From the NCBI GenBank assembly GCA_016169945.1, contig JADLSH010000368.1, forward strand, positions 1,426,001 to 1,490,000: a stretch of DNA of 64,000 nucleotides, read 5' to 3'. The notes beneath the pieces are model-generated. The model searched no databases, had not been told where the DNA came from, and was given only the letters and a program-made list of their open reading frames with translations. Position numbers and translations under genes: made by a program. This document shows positions 44,801 to 55,922 of the stretch, piece by piece; positions within the stretch are counted from its first letter, which is position 1; every line of letters starts with the position of its first letter. Source of the DNA: Trachythela sp. YZ-2020. Its lineage: Eukaryota > Cnidaria > Anthozoa > Malacalcyonacea > Clavulariidae.

Positions 44801-45498
44801 AACATTTTTATACAAAATACCCCTTTGCTTTGTGCGAGTAAAAACAAAGCTTATAGTATTATTAAAGAACAAAGCTTATAGTGGTTGGACTAGTTTCTAC
44901 AAATACTCGTGGCTAAAATCTAGGACATTAATTTTAATACTCATGCTGTACAAGGGGACGGTTTGCTTATAAACAATTATAACAAATAAAGTATATTTTA
45001 TCATTAGTCTTGCCATTTTTTCACGAAATATCCATAGTTATGTCGAGGACTCGAGGTATATGTGAACGGTGAAATTAATAAAATATACCTGTCGGCTAGT
45101 GGCTACGCAGCATCGCTTCAAAGTTCAAACACCGTCTTTTCCCACATTTCTCGAGGTTTTAATCTTTGTTTGTTGTCTTTCATGGACGAGAATATCGTGT
45201 ACGACTGTACGTCTTCAAATAAATTGTTAAAGGTCGAAAAAATATATCGAAAACTCCAAAACATCGAGATTTCACGGCAAAAGCTGATTTTAAATTTATA
45301 TTTTTTCAAAAACCAGGGGGGTGTGACTATTGTAGCGGGCTCAGAATTGAGCCTGGTCAGTGGTAATTACCATTGGCATTTGGGACCAGTCGTCATGGCA
45401 ATGGCGTCAATTGACGTCAAAATCCGCCATGTTTTTGGCTTCACTTTTCTGCCTGGCATACATTAGCAGCACGTCCTCCAGATATATTTAGCTCAGTG
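41840..45498. mobile_element. X-1: element with CACTGAGC/GCTCAGTG ends, 3.7 kb
   Basis: The left end is CACTGAGCTATACTATATTAC (arm to about 42165). The right end is its inverse, ending GCTCAGTG at 45498 (arm from about 44885). Both ends abut ACTACAAC. The arms contain GTGAAGCC..AACATGGCGGATTT and GTAATTACCACTGAC, then divergent 'a' (GACAAACCGCGATCCTAA) and 'b' (GACCAGGCTCAATTCTGAGC) inner blocks. The left arm is type a and the right arm is type b. The 8-bp duplication suits P-element or hAT-type transposition. Confidence 0.7.
42170..44880. other. Interior of X-1, no recognised gene
   Basis: AT-rich with short frames only. An 83-residue frame at 43502-43753 (VKSKGRDKPREFDTMHSIAY onward) is open but unrecognised. 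GGTACTGCCAGTTAATGGG-like motifs recur at 43912, 44125 and 44275, and again at 53230 in the partner element. Confidence 0.35.
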
Positions 45499-45506
45499 AC
45501 TACAAC
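45499..45506 (+). repeat. 8-bp direct repeat ACTACAAC, copy 2
   Basis: Lies exactly between GCTCAGTG (45491-45498) and CACTGAGC (45507-45514), so it is the shared target duplication of two abutting elements. Confidence 0.85.
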
Positions 45507-45840
45507 CACTGAGCCACAGAATACGGAGTGAACCAGAAAGGACACTCTTTTGATGTCAGGCGGTCGCGCCGACAGTTGCCTGATACACCCGCGAGCGAGC
45601 GTCCGCCATGTTCTTGGGTAGTAAAGTCAGAGAATTTTACTATAAACAATATGGCGAAAACCGCACTATGATTAATAAAACTGCTCCTTTTGGAATGTAA
45701 GTGGGCTATTTTCGTCGGTTTTATGAAGGATATCCTTTATGAATATTTGGAAGAGAAGGTAAGCGACTTTTTCTTTGTCAAGCCTGGTAACGTAAAAATA
45801 TTTTTTTCTGGTACAATTTAGCTGCGATTTGTTCGGGAGG

Positions 45841-46418
45841 GATCAATTGAAGTTAACGACCCCCCTGCCCCAAGGGAGTCGTATACTTCAATGGCCATTG
45901 AAGTATACGACCCCCCAAATAATAGCTTTTTATCATGATAGCGACGAGACCGTGTTGCTTCAGGAAATCTATCGTCACTTCCATGTTGTCGCCAAAGATT
46001 ACTTCTCGCAGTTCGTCGTGGATAGACATTTCGTCGGTGGAATACTGTTGCAGTATGCTCGCCAAACATTTTAAGGCCTTTTATAACGCCTTTCCAACAA
46101 TGAGTCATCGAACAGATATTTACAAGATGCAGTTTGCGATCAAAACACGGAGACAAAATTGCAAAGCAAAACACCTCAAGCGCATACTATTGATCGTGTT
46201 GAAAGTCTTTTGAATTTGTTTCCTGGTCAAAAAATCAATGAACTGAGACATGGAGAAATAGAGAATAAAGGGAAGTCATAAAAATTCCTTTGAAACAGAC
46301 ACAAAAACCCGTAAATTTGACGATATAATACAAGGGGGGTCGTATACTTCAATCCGAATATTTGTTATTGAAGTATACGACCCCATTGGCATAGGGGGGT
46401 CGTTAACTTCAATTGATC
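45841..46418. mobile_element. Nested inverted-repeat element with two internal palindromes
   Basis: The ends GATCAATTGAAGTTAACGAC and GTCGTTAACTTCAATTGATC are perfect inverses. Inside each end is another palindrome built on GTCGTATACTTCAAT/ATTGAAGTATACGAC (45877-45913 and 46341-46383). The four related blocks give a nested foldback structure. It sits just inside the left terminal repeat of the P-like element, which is why the left and right repeats diverge there. Confidence 0.8.
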
Positions 46419-46419
46419 C

Positions 46420-48260
46420 GAAATTTTTCTTTGTTTTAATTGCCCAAATTATTCCCTGGACGGGTTATTGATCATTTTTACTACGTATACGGTATGCAAA
46501 GTATTTTCTGTCTAGTATTTCAAAGCAGGTACTATACGAATGATCAGTGATCAATGGCGAAATTATCATTGTTCGACTCAACGTGTCTTTAATCAATGAT
46601 ATTTTTGTAATTCAAACTCCAATAATTGGGAAAGCAAGAATAAATAGCGTTGCAAAATAACTGCTCCATGAAATTCATATGTCTAGCTATTTAAATGTGT
46701 TACTATCGAGTAGTCATGCATACATTCATCCAGTTCATTTTAATATTTTGTTTTAAACTATGTAGGGACTAGCGAGATGGACAGATGGTTGCAGATGTTG
46801 AACGCTCTTCAGAGTTTAAACAGTGAGACCACATAGAACTCAATTTGGAATGACTATTGACACTATGCTTACAGAATGTGCTTTAATTGTGGTACTTTAC
46901 AGTCAATATGGATTATGGAGTATTATATACTGACAGTGAACAAGACATTTAAAATAAAAAAGTTGAGAAAGGACTGTTGAAGGTTTACTGGTACAATTGC
47001 AAAGAAACTTTATCGTATGCAAATATGGTTGTTACATTCATTTGGTTGGCAGTATTTAATTTGATTTGCTTAAGACTACTCCCGATAGACTCTGGTCTAG
47101 TTCAAACATTTAACTTTTCATGTGCCTGGCCTAATGTGAGTTGGACATATTGTTTGAGTTCATTCTTATTAGGTTTGTGTTATATACTACCTTCGTTAGG
47201 TCATCTTAAAACATTTAGTGGCAATGAACCACCCCTCCACTTTTTCATTACTCCGCCAGGGGTCGATAAAGTCTGGACCACTGGCACCGACGGTCGCAGG
47301 CACTTTCAAATTCCTGATGGCACATTTTGTTTTTCAAAACTGAAGTTACTGCATAAAGCTAAAATCTCTTGAGAACAGCAATATGGAAAGTTCAAAGAAA
47401 AGTCAAAACTCCTAGTTATTCACAAATATTTTTAGTCTTTATTATTGATTGTTGTTCATTTTTATTGCAGTTCATTTTAATTGCAGTCTGTCCGACCAAA
47501 TGCTCAACTGGTCGGACAGTTTCCCCAGACAAAACAGAGCAATGAATTTGCATGGTTAAAAAGTCAAGCTCCAAATCGAACAAAATATCTGACCAAATTC
47601 CGAAATGTCCAATCAAATATAATTTCGGTCAGATATTTTGTCCAGACAAATTTTGAAATTATTTCAGGCTCTGAATGTATGCCATAAAGGGCTGAATCGA
47701 GTCTTTAGACAATTGTGTACTGGGCTTTTCTGTTTTTTTGAAATAATTTGTAAGAAAAGTTTCAAACCACAACAGACTACTAGTAAATTTGATTCCAATT
47801 GGCTCTGATAGCTTCAGATTTCAAAAATTTTCTGGGTATGCACTCCCCCAGAAGGCTCACAATTTCACAAAAATCGACATTTTGCCAGCACATTTTAAAA
47901 TTATTTTTGCGGTCGTAGGCACACAAAAAAGTTATCAAACCTTTTTGCAAAACAATTTTGAAGTTAAAAGGATGATGAGTCATCTGGTTTTAAAATAGTG
48001 CATTACAACATTGGAAGTTATTTATTGCTATGCCTGTGTATTCTAAACATAGAAGTTATCTAGTTGTGCCTAAAATAGTAATTGTAAGAAATGTGTAAAT
48101 AATAGTAAAGTACATATGTAAAAGATATAAATAAAATTGTTTTCATTTTCATTCGAAGCAATGAAAGGTAGTACTCTCTTGGTTGTTATTCTGTTACTTG
48201 TTATTCTTATGATGAAGAAAGGCAAAATAACAGGCTCCCATTGGTGTTCTGCAGTCAACT
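46420..48260. other. 5' part of the P-like element, no recognised exon
   Basis: A THAP DNA-binding domain and the first part of the transposase catalytic region would be expected here, but I could not recognise them. A 131-residue frame at 46977-47372 ends in a hydrophilic stretch (PPGVDKVWTTGTDGRRHFQI) and is unassigned. A hairpin CTGTCCGACCA/TGGTCGGACAG lies at 47488-47519. Confidence 0.4.
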
Positions 48261-49680
48261 GCTCCAACAATGATTGGGCTCAAACTTCCAACAACTAGTG
48301 AGGGAGCTAGGAGTGACACCAACACAACCCTGGTTTCTTACTAAGTCTGGGAAAAAGATCATCTTTCTTTATGACCCACCACACCTAATTAAGGCAGTCC
48401 GAAACAATATTATGAAGTATGACTTCCACTTTGGTGGCAAAGTAGCTAGTTGGCAAGATGTTAAGAACTTGTATGATAGAGACTCTTCATTGTCTATTCG
48501 CTTTTGTCCAAAGTTAACTGACAAGCATATCAACCCTAATGGGTTTACAAAAATGAAGGTAAAACTAGCCACGCAGGTATTAAGTCACACTGTTGCTGCA
48601 GCTATTTCCACATACGTAAGCCTAGGTGCCATGCCGGCATCTGCAGCTGGAACTGCAGAGTTTATCACATCATTTGATAAGATCTTTGACTGCCTAAATA
48701 GTTCATCTGTAAAATGTGCTCATGGTAAACTGCACAGGAAAGCACTTTCTGATAGTTCGGTCCATCTAAAGTTTTTTACAGATGAGGCCATTCCATTCTT
48801 GTCGTCTCTTAAAGTGATTAATAGAACCACTGGGGCTGATGCCACAAACACCTTAAGATGCTTAAAAGGGTTTCAAATTACTTTGCATGGTATCCTGGCT
48901 TTATGGTCTGAGTTGAGAAGTGCTCATTCATTCAAGTTTCTTTTAACTAGGCGTTTGAACCAGGATCCATTAGAGAACTTTTTTGGCACTGTCAGACAGC
49001 AAGGAGGCAATTCTGACAACCCCACTCCTTCTCAATTTTGCACAGCCTTCAGGAAGTTGTTTTATGATAACTTTCTTGTTTCTTCAGCAGGCAACTGCAA
49101 TGCAGATTTTAATTCGATGTTGGTAGGAGCACCATCTCAGAATGTGTTGTCTTCACTCAGTAAAACCGTTCCTAAAGCTGTTGAGATAGATGTCAATGAT
49201 TATCGCTTCTGTTCTGTACAAAACAGCTTAATTGGAGCAAATGCTGTGGCTTATGTGGCAGGTTACCTTCTGAAAAAATGCTTGTTAAAACATGACTGCG
49301 AAACATGTAAAGGTAAACTTGTTAGCCAAGAGCTTGATGACAGTAGCAAGCTGTTTTGTTTCTTTAAGGCATACCAATCTCAAACTGGACCATTTGGAGG
49401 GCTTTTGGCACCTGCAAGCAGTTTCATGGACTATGTTGTTACTCTTGAAGACCTGTTTGTTGAATCACTTCCTTCTGTTGTCTTCAAGGTTGGTGTTGGT
49501 AAATCTTTGCTTTCTCAGCTCCCTCAGTTCTCTCTTCCTGAATGTTCTGAATTTCCTTCTTTGTTTGTTCTTAAGCTTTTCATGCGGATGATATTATATT
49601 ATGCTTTAAAGTTTAGAAATAGACAGCTAGTATCTGGAAATAAAAAATGCAAAAAATATTTTAAAGTAAGCCATTTGTAA
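48253..49680 (+). CDS. P-element/THAP9-type transposase, C-terminal 470 residues
   Basis: DDE-like transposase of the P superfamily. Visible blocks are IIFLYDPPHLIKAVRNNIMK (the D-P-x-H-x-x-K-x-x-R-N motif), the insertion-domain region and LTRRLNQDPLENFFGTVRQQ (family signature N-Q-D-x-L-E-N-x-F with the catalytic Glu). Then come GGNSDNPTPSQFCTAFRKL, YVAGYLLKKCL and a Cys motif CETCKGKL, ending ALKFRNRQ..CKKYFKVSHL. The frame is open for 468 codons. Upstream, SQLLQQ precedes an in-frame TGA at 48271-48273, so either an intron boundary or a nonsense mutation stands there. The N-terminal THAP domain and first Asp are not seen. In full-length relatives the protein exceeds 800 residues. Confidence 0.9.
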
Positions 49681-50527
49681 ATTTTTATACCCAAAGGTTT
49701 CAAAGGAGTTATACTGTAGCTTGTATTTAAACTATCAAATAGCATGATTATAAACTAAAAAACCCAGTTAACCAAAACTGTATCATTATTTTCCATTGGA
49801 CTAGTTTTATCACAGGTTTTATAGATTGTTTAATTTTTCCATTGCACATTTTTGAAAATATCATGCATGCATGAGTTATTGTTTTTCCTTACTACCCTTG
49901 ATACAGTATTTTTGAACAAGATATTGCATCAAATAAATATTGGAAACTACAATGTAGCTTTATTGAAACTTTATACTATAATTATATGAAACTTTGTGTA
50001 CGAATAATTGAATAACAGAGCTTAAATTTTCAGTATTCCCGAGTATTATATTTGAATAACAGGACTTAAATTTTCACTATTCCTGCATACTTCAAAATCC
50101 AATTTTCTAATACATGCACAAGATCATATTAAGACTGCAAATTTTAAGCCCTGATATAAAGTAGATTGACAATATAATAAGAGCTAGAAACAATTTTTAC
50201 ACGAATGAATCCTGATATTCAATAATGTACCATAAAGACACGTTGTATAAAAAAGTGGAATACAAGTTGTTACATAAATTAAGATATATACCTTTGACAT
50301 TTGAATTTTATATTTGCTACTTAATTTGTACGGTATTTGGTTCAAATTCGAAAATTTATCAAAATATATGGATCGGTGTATCTGTGTATGCTATATTTTA
50401 AAATAAGTTCTTATTTTGTTCTTGTAAATATATGTTAGATTGTAATTATATGTAAAATAATTTGGACACATTATTAAAACAATAAAGAAAAATTTAAACG
50501 TGCGAGAGTCTATCAACCATTATGAGC
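49681..50527. other. 3' region of the P-like element, noncoding
   Basis: AT-rich with no recognisable frame. AATAAAGAAA at about 50481 could serve as a polyadenylation signal. Confidence 0.4.
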
Positions 50528-50850
50528 TCTCATACTCCCGAACAAATCGCAGCTAAATTGTACCAGAAAAAAATATTTTTACGTTACCAGGCTTGACAAA
50601 GAAAAAGTCGCTTACCTTCTCTTCCAAATATTCATAAAACCGACGAAAATAGCCCACTTACATTCCAAAAGGAGCAGTTTTATTAATCATAGTGCGGTTT
50701 TCGCCATATTGTTTATAGTAAAATTCTCTGACTTTACTACCCAAGAACATGGCGGACGCTCGCTCGCGGGTGTATCAGGCAACTGTCGGCGCGACCGCCT
50801 GACATCAAAAGAGTGTCCTTTCTGGTTCACTCCGTATTCTGTGACTGAGC

Positions 50851-51224
50851 CAGTGAGCTCTATATATATATATCTGGAGTGAGAACTTATGTCCAAAAAG
50901 TGAAGCCAAAGATGGCGGAAATTGACGTCCAGTGCCAATCCCTTTCTATTGTTTTCGACCGCGCGGTTTGCACAAGCCGGCAAGGAGTGTGCCGAAATTT
51001 TGTGTTTTTACTCCGATGTAAACAATAACATCATGATTTTATGAACTAATAACTTGATTAGCGATACGATCTGTTAGAAAAAACTGGAATTAGCTAGAAA
51101 AATGGTATGAAAACTGTTTATGACCTTCATGAGTTTGGACGTCAATTGCCGCCATCTTTGGCTTCACTTGGCCTATTGGCCGAACATTAGAAGTTCTTAC
51201 TCCAGATATATATGGAGCTCACTG
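50851..51224. mobile_element. 374-bp foldback MITE, 8-bp TSD GACTGAGC
   Basis: The ends CAGTGAGCTC and GAGCTCACTG are flanked by perfect GACTGAGC repeats (50843-50850 and 51225-51232). The arms continue inverted for about 80 bp each (GAGTGAGAACTT..GTGAAGCCAAAGATGGCGG and the inverse). hAT-like by ends and duplication length. It landed on the outer edge of the P-like element. Confidence 0.9.
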
Positions 51225-51755
51225 GACTGAGCTTGCTCGGCAAAAAAAAGTGAAGCAAAAACATGGCGGATTTTGGCCTTTTCTGACGCCGGAATGACGC
51301 CACATGGTTCCTTTTGCTCATGGTAATTACCACTGACCAGGCTCAATTCTGAGCCCGCTACAACTTTCACACCCCCCTGTTTTTTTACAATTTTTAGCTT
51401 TTTGCAGTAAAGTATCGTTGTTTTGATATTTTCGATATATTTTTTCTACCTTTAACCATTTATTTGAAGATGTACAAGTTGTATATGGTATTCTCGCCCA
51501 TGAAAGGGAACAAACAAATATTAAAACCACGAGAAATGTGGGAAAAGATGATATTTGAAGCTGGAGTTGACAGGTAAATATTTTCTGTAATTTCACATTC
51601 ACATACAATTAATATTTTGTGAAAATTTAGTGGGAGTAATGACGAAATATACTTTATTTGTTAAGACAATAGCTCCCTTGTTTAGTGTATTATTTCAAAT
51701 GTATTATTTCAGCCACGAGTATAACTGTATAAGGAATATTTGCAGAAACAAGCCT
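51225..51755 (+). repeat. X-arm, type b, left arm of X-3
   Basis: Inverse match to 44885-45498. Successive shared blocks are AACATGGCGGATTTTGG, GTAATTACCACTGACCAGG, CTCAATTCTGAGCCCGCTAC, AAAATATATCGA (inverse), CCCACATTTCTCG (inverse) and GTTTCTGCAAATA (inverse). The two arms therefore form an interrupted palindrome of roughly 500-600 bp per side around the P-like element. Confidence 0.8.
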
Positions 51756-54414
51756 GACGGCTGACCCTGCAGTCAGTGTCAAACCAGAGGTGTCAAACCA
51801 TACTATTTAATAAAGCTTTGTCAATATTTAATTCAGTGTTTCCTTCAAAGTAGAGGTGCAATTTGCATAGTGTGAAGTGGTTAAAATTCCACTTTTTTAA
51901 TTTCATTATATTTCATAATGTTGTCAATTAGTTGTACTGTAGGTTAGCCTTCATAATTATATCATTTCTTTGAATATGAAGCCATGCATTTCACAAATAT
52001 CAGAATATCTCGATTCTCTGCAGAATCCTGACGACAGGGGCAAAACTACCAGAGGGGTGAGACACCCCTCCAGTCAGACACTCAGGTAAAACTAAAATAG
52101 AATGAAATCAAATTGAAACTTTCAAATTAAAACACAACCTAACACATTTTGGCTTTAATAGTTCAGAGGTCGGGCTCCACTTTAGTCAAACCCTTCTTGT
52201 TGGGCAAAAAACCGAACCCCCCTCCAGTTGTTATATCGAAGTTTCAGCCCTGCCTGGTTTTTTATACAGACATAAAACTAATTTATTTAAGGTTGTTGCC
52301 TTGTCCCTCTTCCCTGTGCCCATGAGCTAGTCCAATGTATCAGTGAGGGCTAATTGCCTTCCACTCTGTGCATGTACCCATAGTTTCTCCCAGGCTTAAA
52401 ATTTACCTAGATCACTTATGTTTTTGGTCACTTAGGTTCTTATATTTTTGTGTCAAGTGAAAATGTATGACATTTTGTATTGCAGAAAGAGAGATTTGTA
52501 CAATATGACAAGTCCTCATTTTAGAAAATTGAAGATACAAAGCAATTTTCTCTAATTTAATTTTTATTCAAGTTCTTCAAATAACTAGTAAATAATTATA
52601 GAGACCAGTAAATCAAGTTGTTAAGCATTAATAAAAATATGTAGCCCCATGAGATGTGACTTTGCTTCAGCATTCTGATGCCTTGTGGTGCCTTTAACAG
52701 ATTTAATTCCTGAAAATATAATAAGAGAATATATTAGTTATACTGTATTAATATATTACACATCCTTCACAAAAATAACATACAGTATACTGAAAATCTC
52801 AGTATATTCAGGGCCGCCGAGAGAATTTGTGGGACCCGGGGCAAAATTTTCTCCAGGGGCCCTATGACGTCATTATTTTCAACCAGCAGAAAGAGACTAA
52901 AACTGTTCTAAGGCATATAAGGATTAAGGGCCCCCAACTAGAATGCACTTGGAGCTAACTTAAAAGGGGCCTCTTAATTTCAAAAATGCTCTCAATCTGA
53001 AAGTAGGCCCTTACACCAAACCCTACATGTTGAGGGAGCCTGCTCAAACTTAGGCTCTCTCAAGTTGGGGCCCCTATTAGGTTGGCGGCCCGGGGCAAGT
53101 TACCCCCTGTCCCCCCTCTCGGCGGCCCTAAAGTGTGTTAACCCATTAGCTGACTCCACCCAGATATGCCCTACTTAAGTATTTAAAACAGATATGTCTA
53201 ACTCCAGATGATTTTTCTTGTCAGTGGTAGGGTACTGCCAGTTAGTGGGTTAACTATGCATGTTGCAATATATTATACATAATCTCCTTGTCTGTTTATA
53301 TAAAATTGTTATCATTACCTACTTACTAGGGAGGGGGCTTGGGTTTGTCCAGTTAAGAAACTGGACAGTAGTGCTCAAGGGTGAAAATCCATCTCAAAAA
53401 GTGGGGGGATGGAGCCTGTTCAGTTAATAGTTATGGAGCCATGTAACACGTTTAACAATTTCAGGGCATTTTCATATCAGGGTATAAGCGTTAGGGGTGT
53501 GGGTTCGTTTTTGTCCGACGAAAGGGCGTGGTAAAGGGGCCGACCAAAAACAAAATTGTCTATTGAGGTCCCATCCTGCCAAATTGTCTATTGAGGTCCC
53601 ATCCTGCCATCCCCCTCTGCCAAAAAAGTGGGGGGGGGGATTCATCCCCCCATTCCCCCCCCAGGATTGATGCCCTTGGTAGTCCTGACTAATTTAAGAA
53701 ATTGGTTCTGGTACACAGTACTACTTGCAAAACCCTTACTTGTCATTAAACTGGCTGGAGTTACATATTGGGGCATAACAAAAAGATTCAGGCCTATGAA
53801 TTGGGACACCATTCTTTATTCAGCTCCTTTAGTGAAGGAACTCAGCCAGCAGTATGAAGCGGTGGAGGGGATGATATATATTGTGTCATCTTTATGTAAT
53901 ATGGGTTCCTTAAAAGCAGCCACCTGCCCTTATTGTGAGGGAAATTTGAAGGTACATTTACTACTTGTGGCACCTTCCTTTTAGTAAGGGAACATCAACA
54001 ACTTAGCAGAAATTATTATACCCCAGGGGTGGTGCAAGCTTATTGAACATAGGTAGCACAGCTTTTCAAAAGGGTTGCACAATACCAATACTGCAGTCGC
54101 TGCCAAAAATGCCATGAAGAACATCATAATAATTTGGGTATGCACTTTCCTTGCCTATAAATAAATTGGAAAAAATAAAGCTTACAAGATAAGAAAACAA
54201 AGAAAAAATATAAAAGCTGCTTCAATAAAGAATTGGCAATATATTGAACACACAATTAAAGTCTGAGTGCTTCAGGTGAAATCTTTACTGTTTATAGCAT
54301 CAGTTTTGATATAATATTTATACATTTTCATACATAATTTCTTTGTAAAGAGTTTTTTCATAGCTGCCTTATAAAACAAGGCTTTTAAAAAACATAGGAT
54401 TTTAGAAAAGTATT
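51756..54414. other. Interior of X-3, with a hAT-like MITE and unassigned ORF
   Basis: No recognised gene. A 118-residue frame at 53628-53984 includes LVKELSQQYEAVEGMIYIVS and CPYCEGNLKVH with a CxxC pair, and could be an exon of an unknown element protein. A 27-28-bp direct repeat (ATTGTCTATTGAGGTCCCAT) occurs twice at 53559-53606. Confidence 0.35.
52809..53130. mobile_element. hAT-like MITE with CAGGGCCGCCGAGAG ends
   Basis: The inverted termini are CAGGGCCGCCGAGAG and CTCTCGGCGGCCCTA. The candidate 8-bp flanks AGTATATT and AGTGTGTT differ by two transitions and one base of spacing. GGCCC/GGGGC-rich arms, no ORF. Older than the other hAT MITEs here, by decay of the target duplication. Confidence 0.65.
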
Positions 54415-54763
54415 AAAAGTTTCATGAATCTTACCGGTGAGAAGTAATAATATTGAATTATGAAATCCACAAGCAGAACAAAAAGCCACTTTTTTTCGTG
54501 ATGTTGTAAACAAGCAAAGTTGAATAAAAATTATCAAATTTTTTTAGCTCAAAACAAATAAAAACGTAAAATATTTATGAAAAACCAGGGGGGTGAAAGA
54601 TGCCGTCGGAAGGTTAGGATCGCGGTTTGTCAGTGGTAATTACCATGGGCAAAAGGAACCATGTGGCGTCAGCAAAGGCCAAAATCCGCCATGTTTTTTG
54701 CTTCACTTGTCTGCCTGGCTGACATTAGCGTCAGGTCCTCCAGTAATATAGTATAGCTCAGTG
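54415..54763 (-). repeat. X-arm, type a, right arm of X-3
   Basis: Inverse match to the left arm of X-1 (41840-42165). Shared features are the CTTACCGGTGAGAAG block, AGGATCGCGGTTTGTCAGTG, AATCCGCCATGTTTT and the terminal TATAGCTCAGTG. Confidence 0.8.
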
Positions 54764-54771
54764 ACTACAAC
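54764..54771 (+). repeat. 8-bp direct repeat ACTACAAC, copy 3
   Basis: Follows GCTCAGTG at the right end of X-3. Identical to the octamers at 41832 and 45499. Confidence 0.85.
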
Positions 54772-55370
54772 AGGTTACAAAAACTACAAAAATAATTAAA
54801 ATATTAGTTGTTTTAGCCATACAAACCTGAGATATATGGTGTAGGTATGTTCTTATGCATTCTATAAGCTTCAAATTAATGTTTAAATGCAACCTTCCGT
54901 TTACTAAAACGTTGCCAAAAGTTTATAAAACTAAACTGCCTTTTACTTATAAATTAGTTTTTGAAATGAAATCAGTTGAAAATATACAAATTCTCTCGTC
55001 TGAAACGATTTCGCTTTCCTTTTAAGTTGGAACTTTTTGATAGCATAAAATATAGGATATTTTAATTGGAAAAAAATGAAAATCTATGTAAATAAAACAA
55101 CATTCTTACGGCTATATTAAAATACATCAACAATTTAATATAAGAAACTTGCCATATTTTTTCGACCATCTATCTCTATTTATCCTTTTTTATAAAGTAT
55201 AAACGATAAATTTGTTCCGCAGCTTTTCCTGAAGTCCCAAAACGCGATTTATAAGTTATAATTCAGACTTACTGATATGACTTACTCATGTTTTTTTATA
55301 ATTCGCTCATTAGTCATTCCACTCCTAACAAAGATTAGTGAGATGACCACCCATCACACCCATCACACCC
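54772..55370. other. Noncoding spacer, no gene seen
   Basis: AT-rich. It contains a short run of CCCATCACA-type repeats at 55350-55372 just before the next element. Confidence 0.4.
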
Positions 55371-55700
55371 ATGAAACATAGCCATGCGCCCGCAAAACTT
55401 GATGAACTTTGGATTTCCCATTGCTTAGCAGGTGAAAGGCTAGCCTGCTCGCAGACGTTCTTATGGCTCAAACCCTCGCCAACTAACGTCTGCTGGACCG
55501 AGCGATACATTCCATTCCCTTTGTTATGAAGAACCAATAAGATTTTGCTAGGGGTTCTGCAATGGGCCAATCAACGCTAGTCTTTTATAATGACTTCCGC
55601 AAGCAAGTTGTAAACATTAAATTTCCCGCGCGAAGTAATAATACAATTTTGCTTTCCCTTTGTTATAATTGTTACTATTTAAAAATAAGCTAATTAAAAA

Positions 55701-55922
55701 ATGAATAAAACTCCAGAAAAAATAATCGGAGGCGATCATCGATGTTTTCTCTGTAACAGCGCTCTACCAAAAGATGAAAGAGTAAAATATTTTGGGAAAA
55801 CAAAAGCAGATATGAAAGGTCTGATCAAAACAGCAATTGATATCGATATCAATTTGTATTCTTCGGGAAACTATCTATTTGTTTGTTCGAAGACCTGTTA
55901 TAAGCGTTTGTTGCGATTATAA
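55701..55922 (+). CDS. Small Cys-motif (zinc-ribbon-like) protein, N-terminal exon
   Basis: Open frame of 73 residues starting MNKTPEKIIGGDHRCFLCN. The motif HRCFLC..(34 or more residues)..FVCSKTCYKRL gives two C-x-x-C/C-x-x-x-C pairs that could bind zinc. It ends at a stop (55921). The natural protein probably continues via a frameshift or splice, since LKDAKEGNSILL..QRNW follows in another frame. The pattern resembles N-termini of repeated invertebrate proteins that carry a DUF6589-type domain further on, from memory. The gene begins about 320 bp inside the left inverted repeat. Confidence 0.55.
   Translation: MNKTPEKIIGGDHRCFLCNSALPKDERVKYFGKTKADMKGLIKTAIDIDINLYSSGNYLFVCSKTCYKRLLRL

Larger units (their letters stand above)
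45515..50843 (+). mobile_element. P/THAP9-like DNA transposon with ~315-bp terminal inverted repeats
   Basis: Terminal inverted repeats of about 315-325 bp lie at 45515-45839 (starting CACAGAATACGGAGTGAACC) and 50528-50843 (its inverse). They differ by only a few bases and one short insertion (GATATCCTTTAT). Direct repeats ACTGAGC flank it at 45508-45514 and 50844-50850 (7 bp, or 8 with one mismatch). The element encodes a P-type transposase on the plus strand (48274-49680). The arms contain CATGGCGGACGC and TATGGCGAAAACC motifs, which could be promoter or start regions. Confidence 0.8.
45507..54763. mobile_element. X-3: second CACTGAGC/GCTCAGTG element, carrying the P-like insertion
   Basis: The left terminus CACTGAGC (45507-45514) is followed at once by the nested P-like element (45515-50843). 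The rest of its left arm resumes after that element and the MITE at 50851-51224, and runs to about 51755 (type b arm). The right arm (54415-54763, type a) ends GCTCAGTG and is followed by ACTACAAC. Without the insertions it would be about 3.5 kb, similar to X-1 but in the opposite a/b orientation. Confidence 0.65.

Noticed and set aside
45061..45466. 134-codon plus-strand ORF beside the X-3 start
   Set aside because: It lies wholly inside the X arm and its inverse copy at 51.2-51.7 kb does not keep the frame.
45300..54771. Possible CRISPR-like or LTR-type direct repeats in the X arms
   Set aside because: The related arms are mainly inverted, not direct, and are explained as transposon ends with 8-bp duplications.
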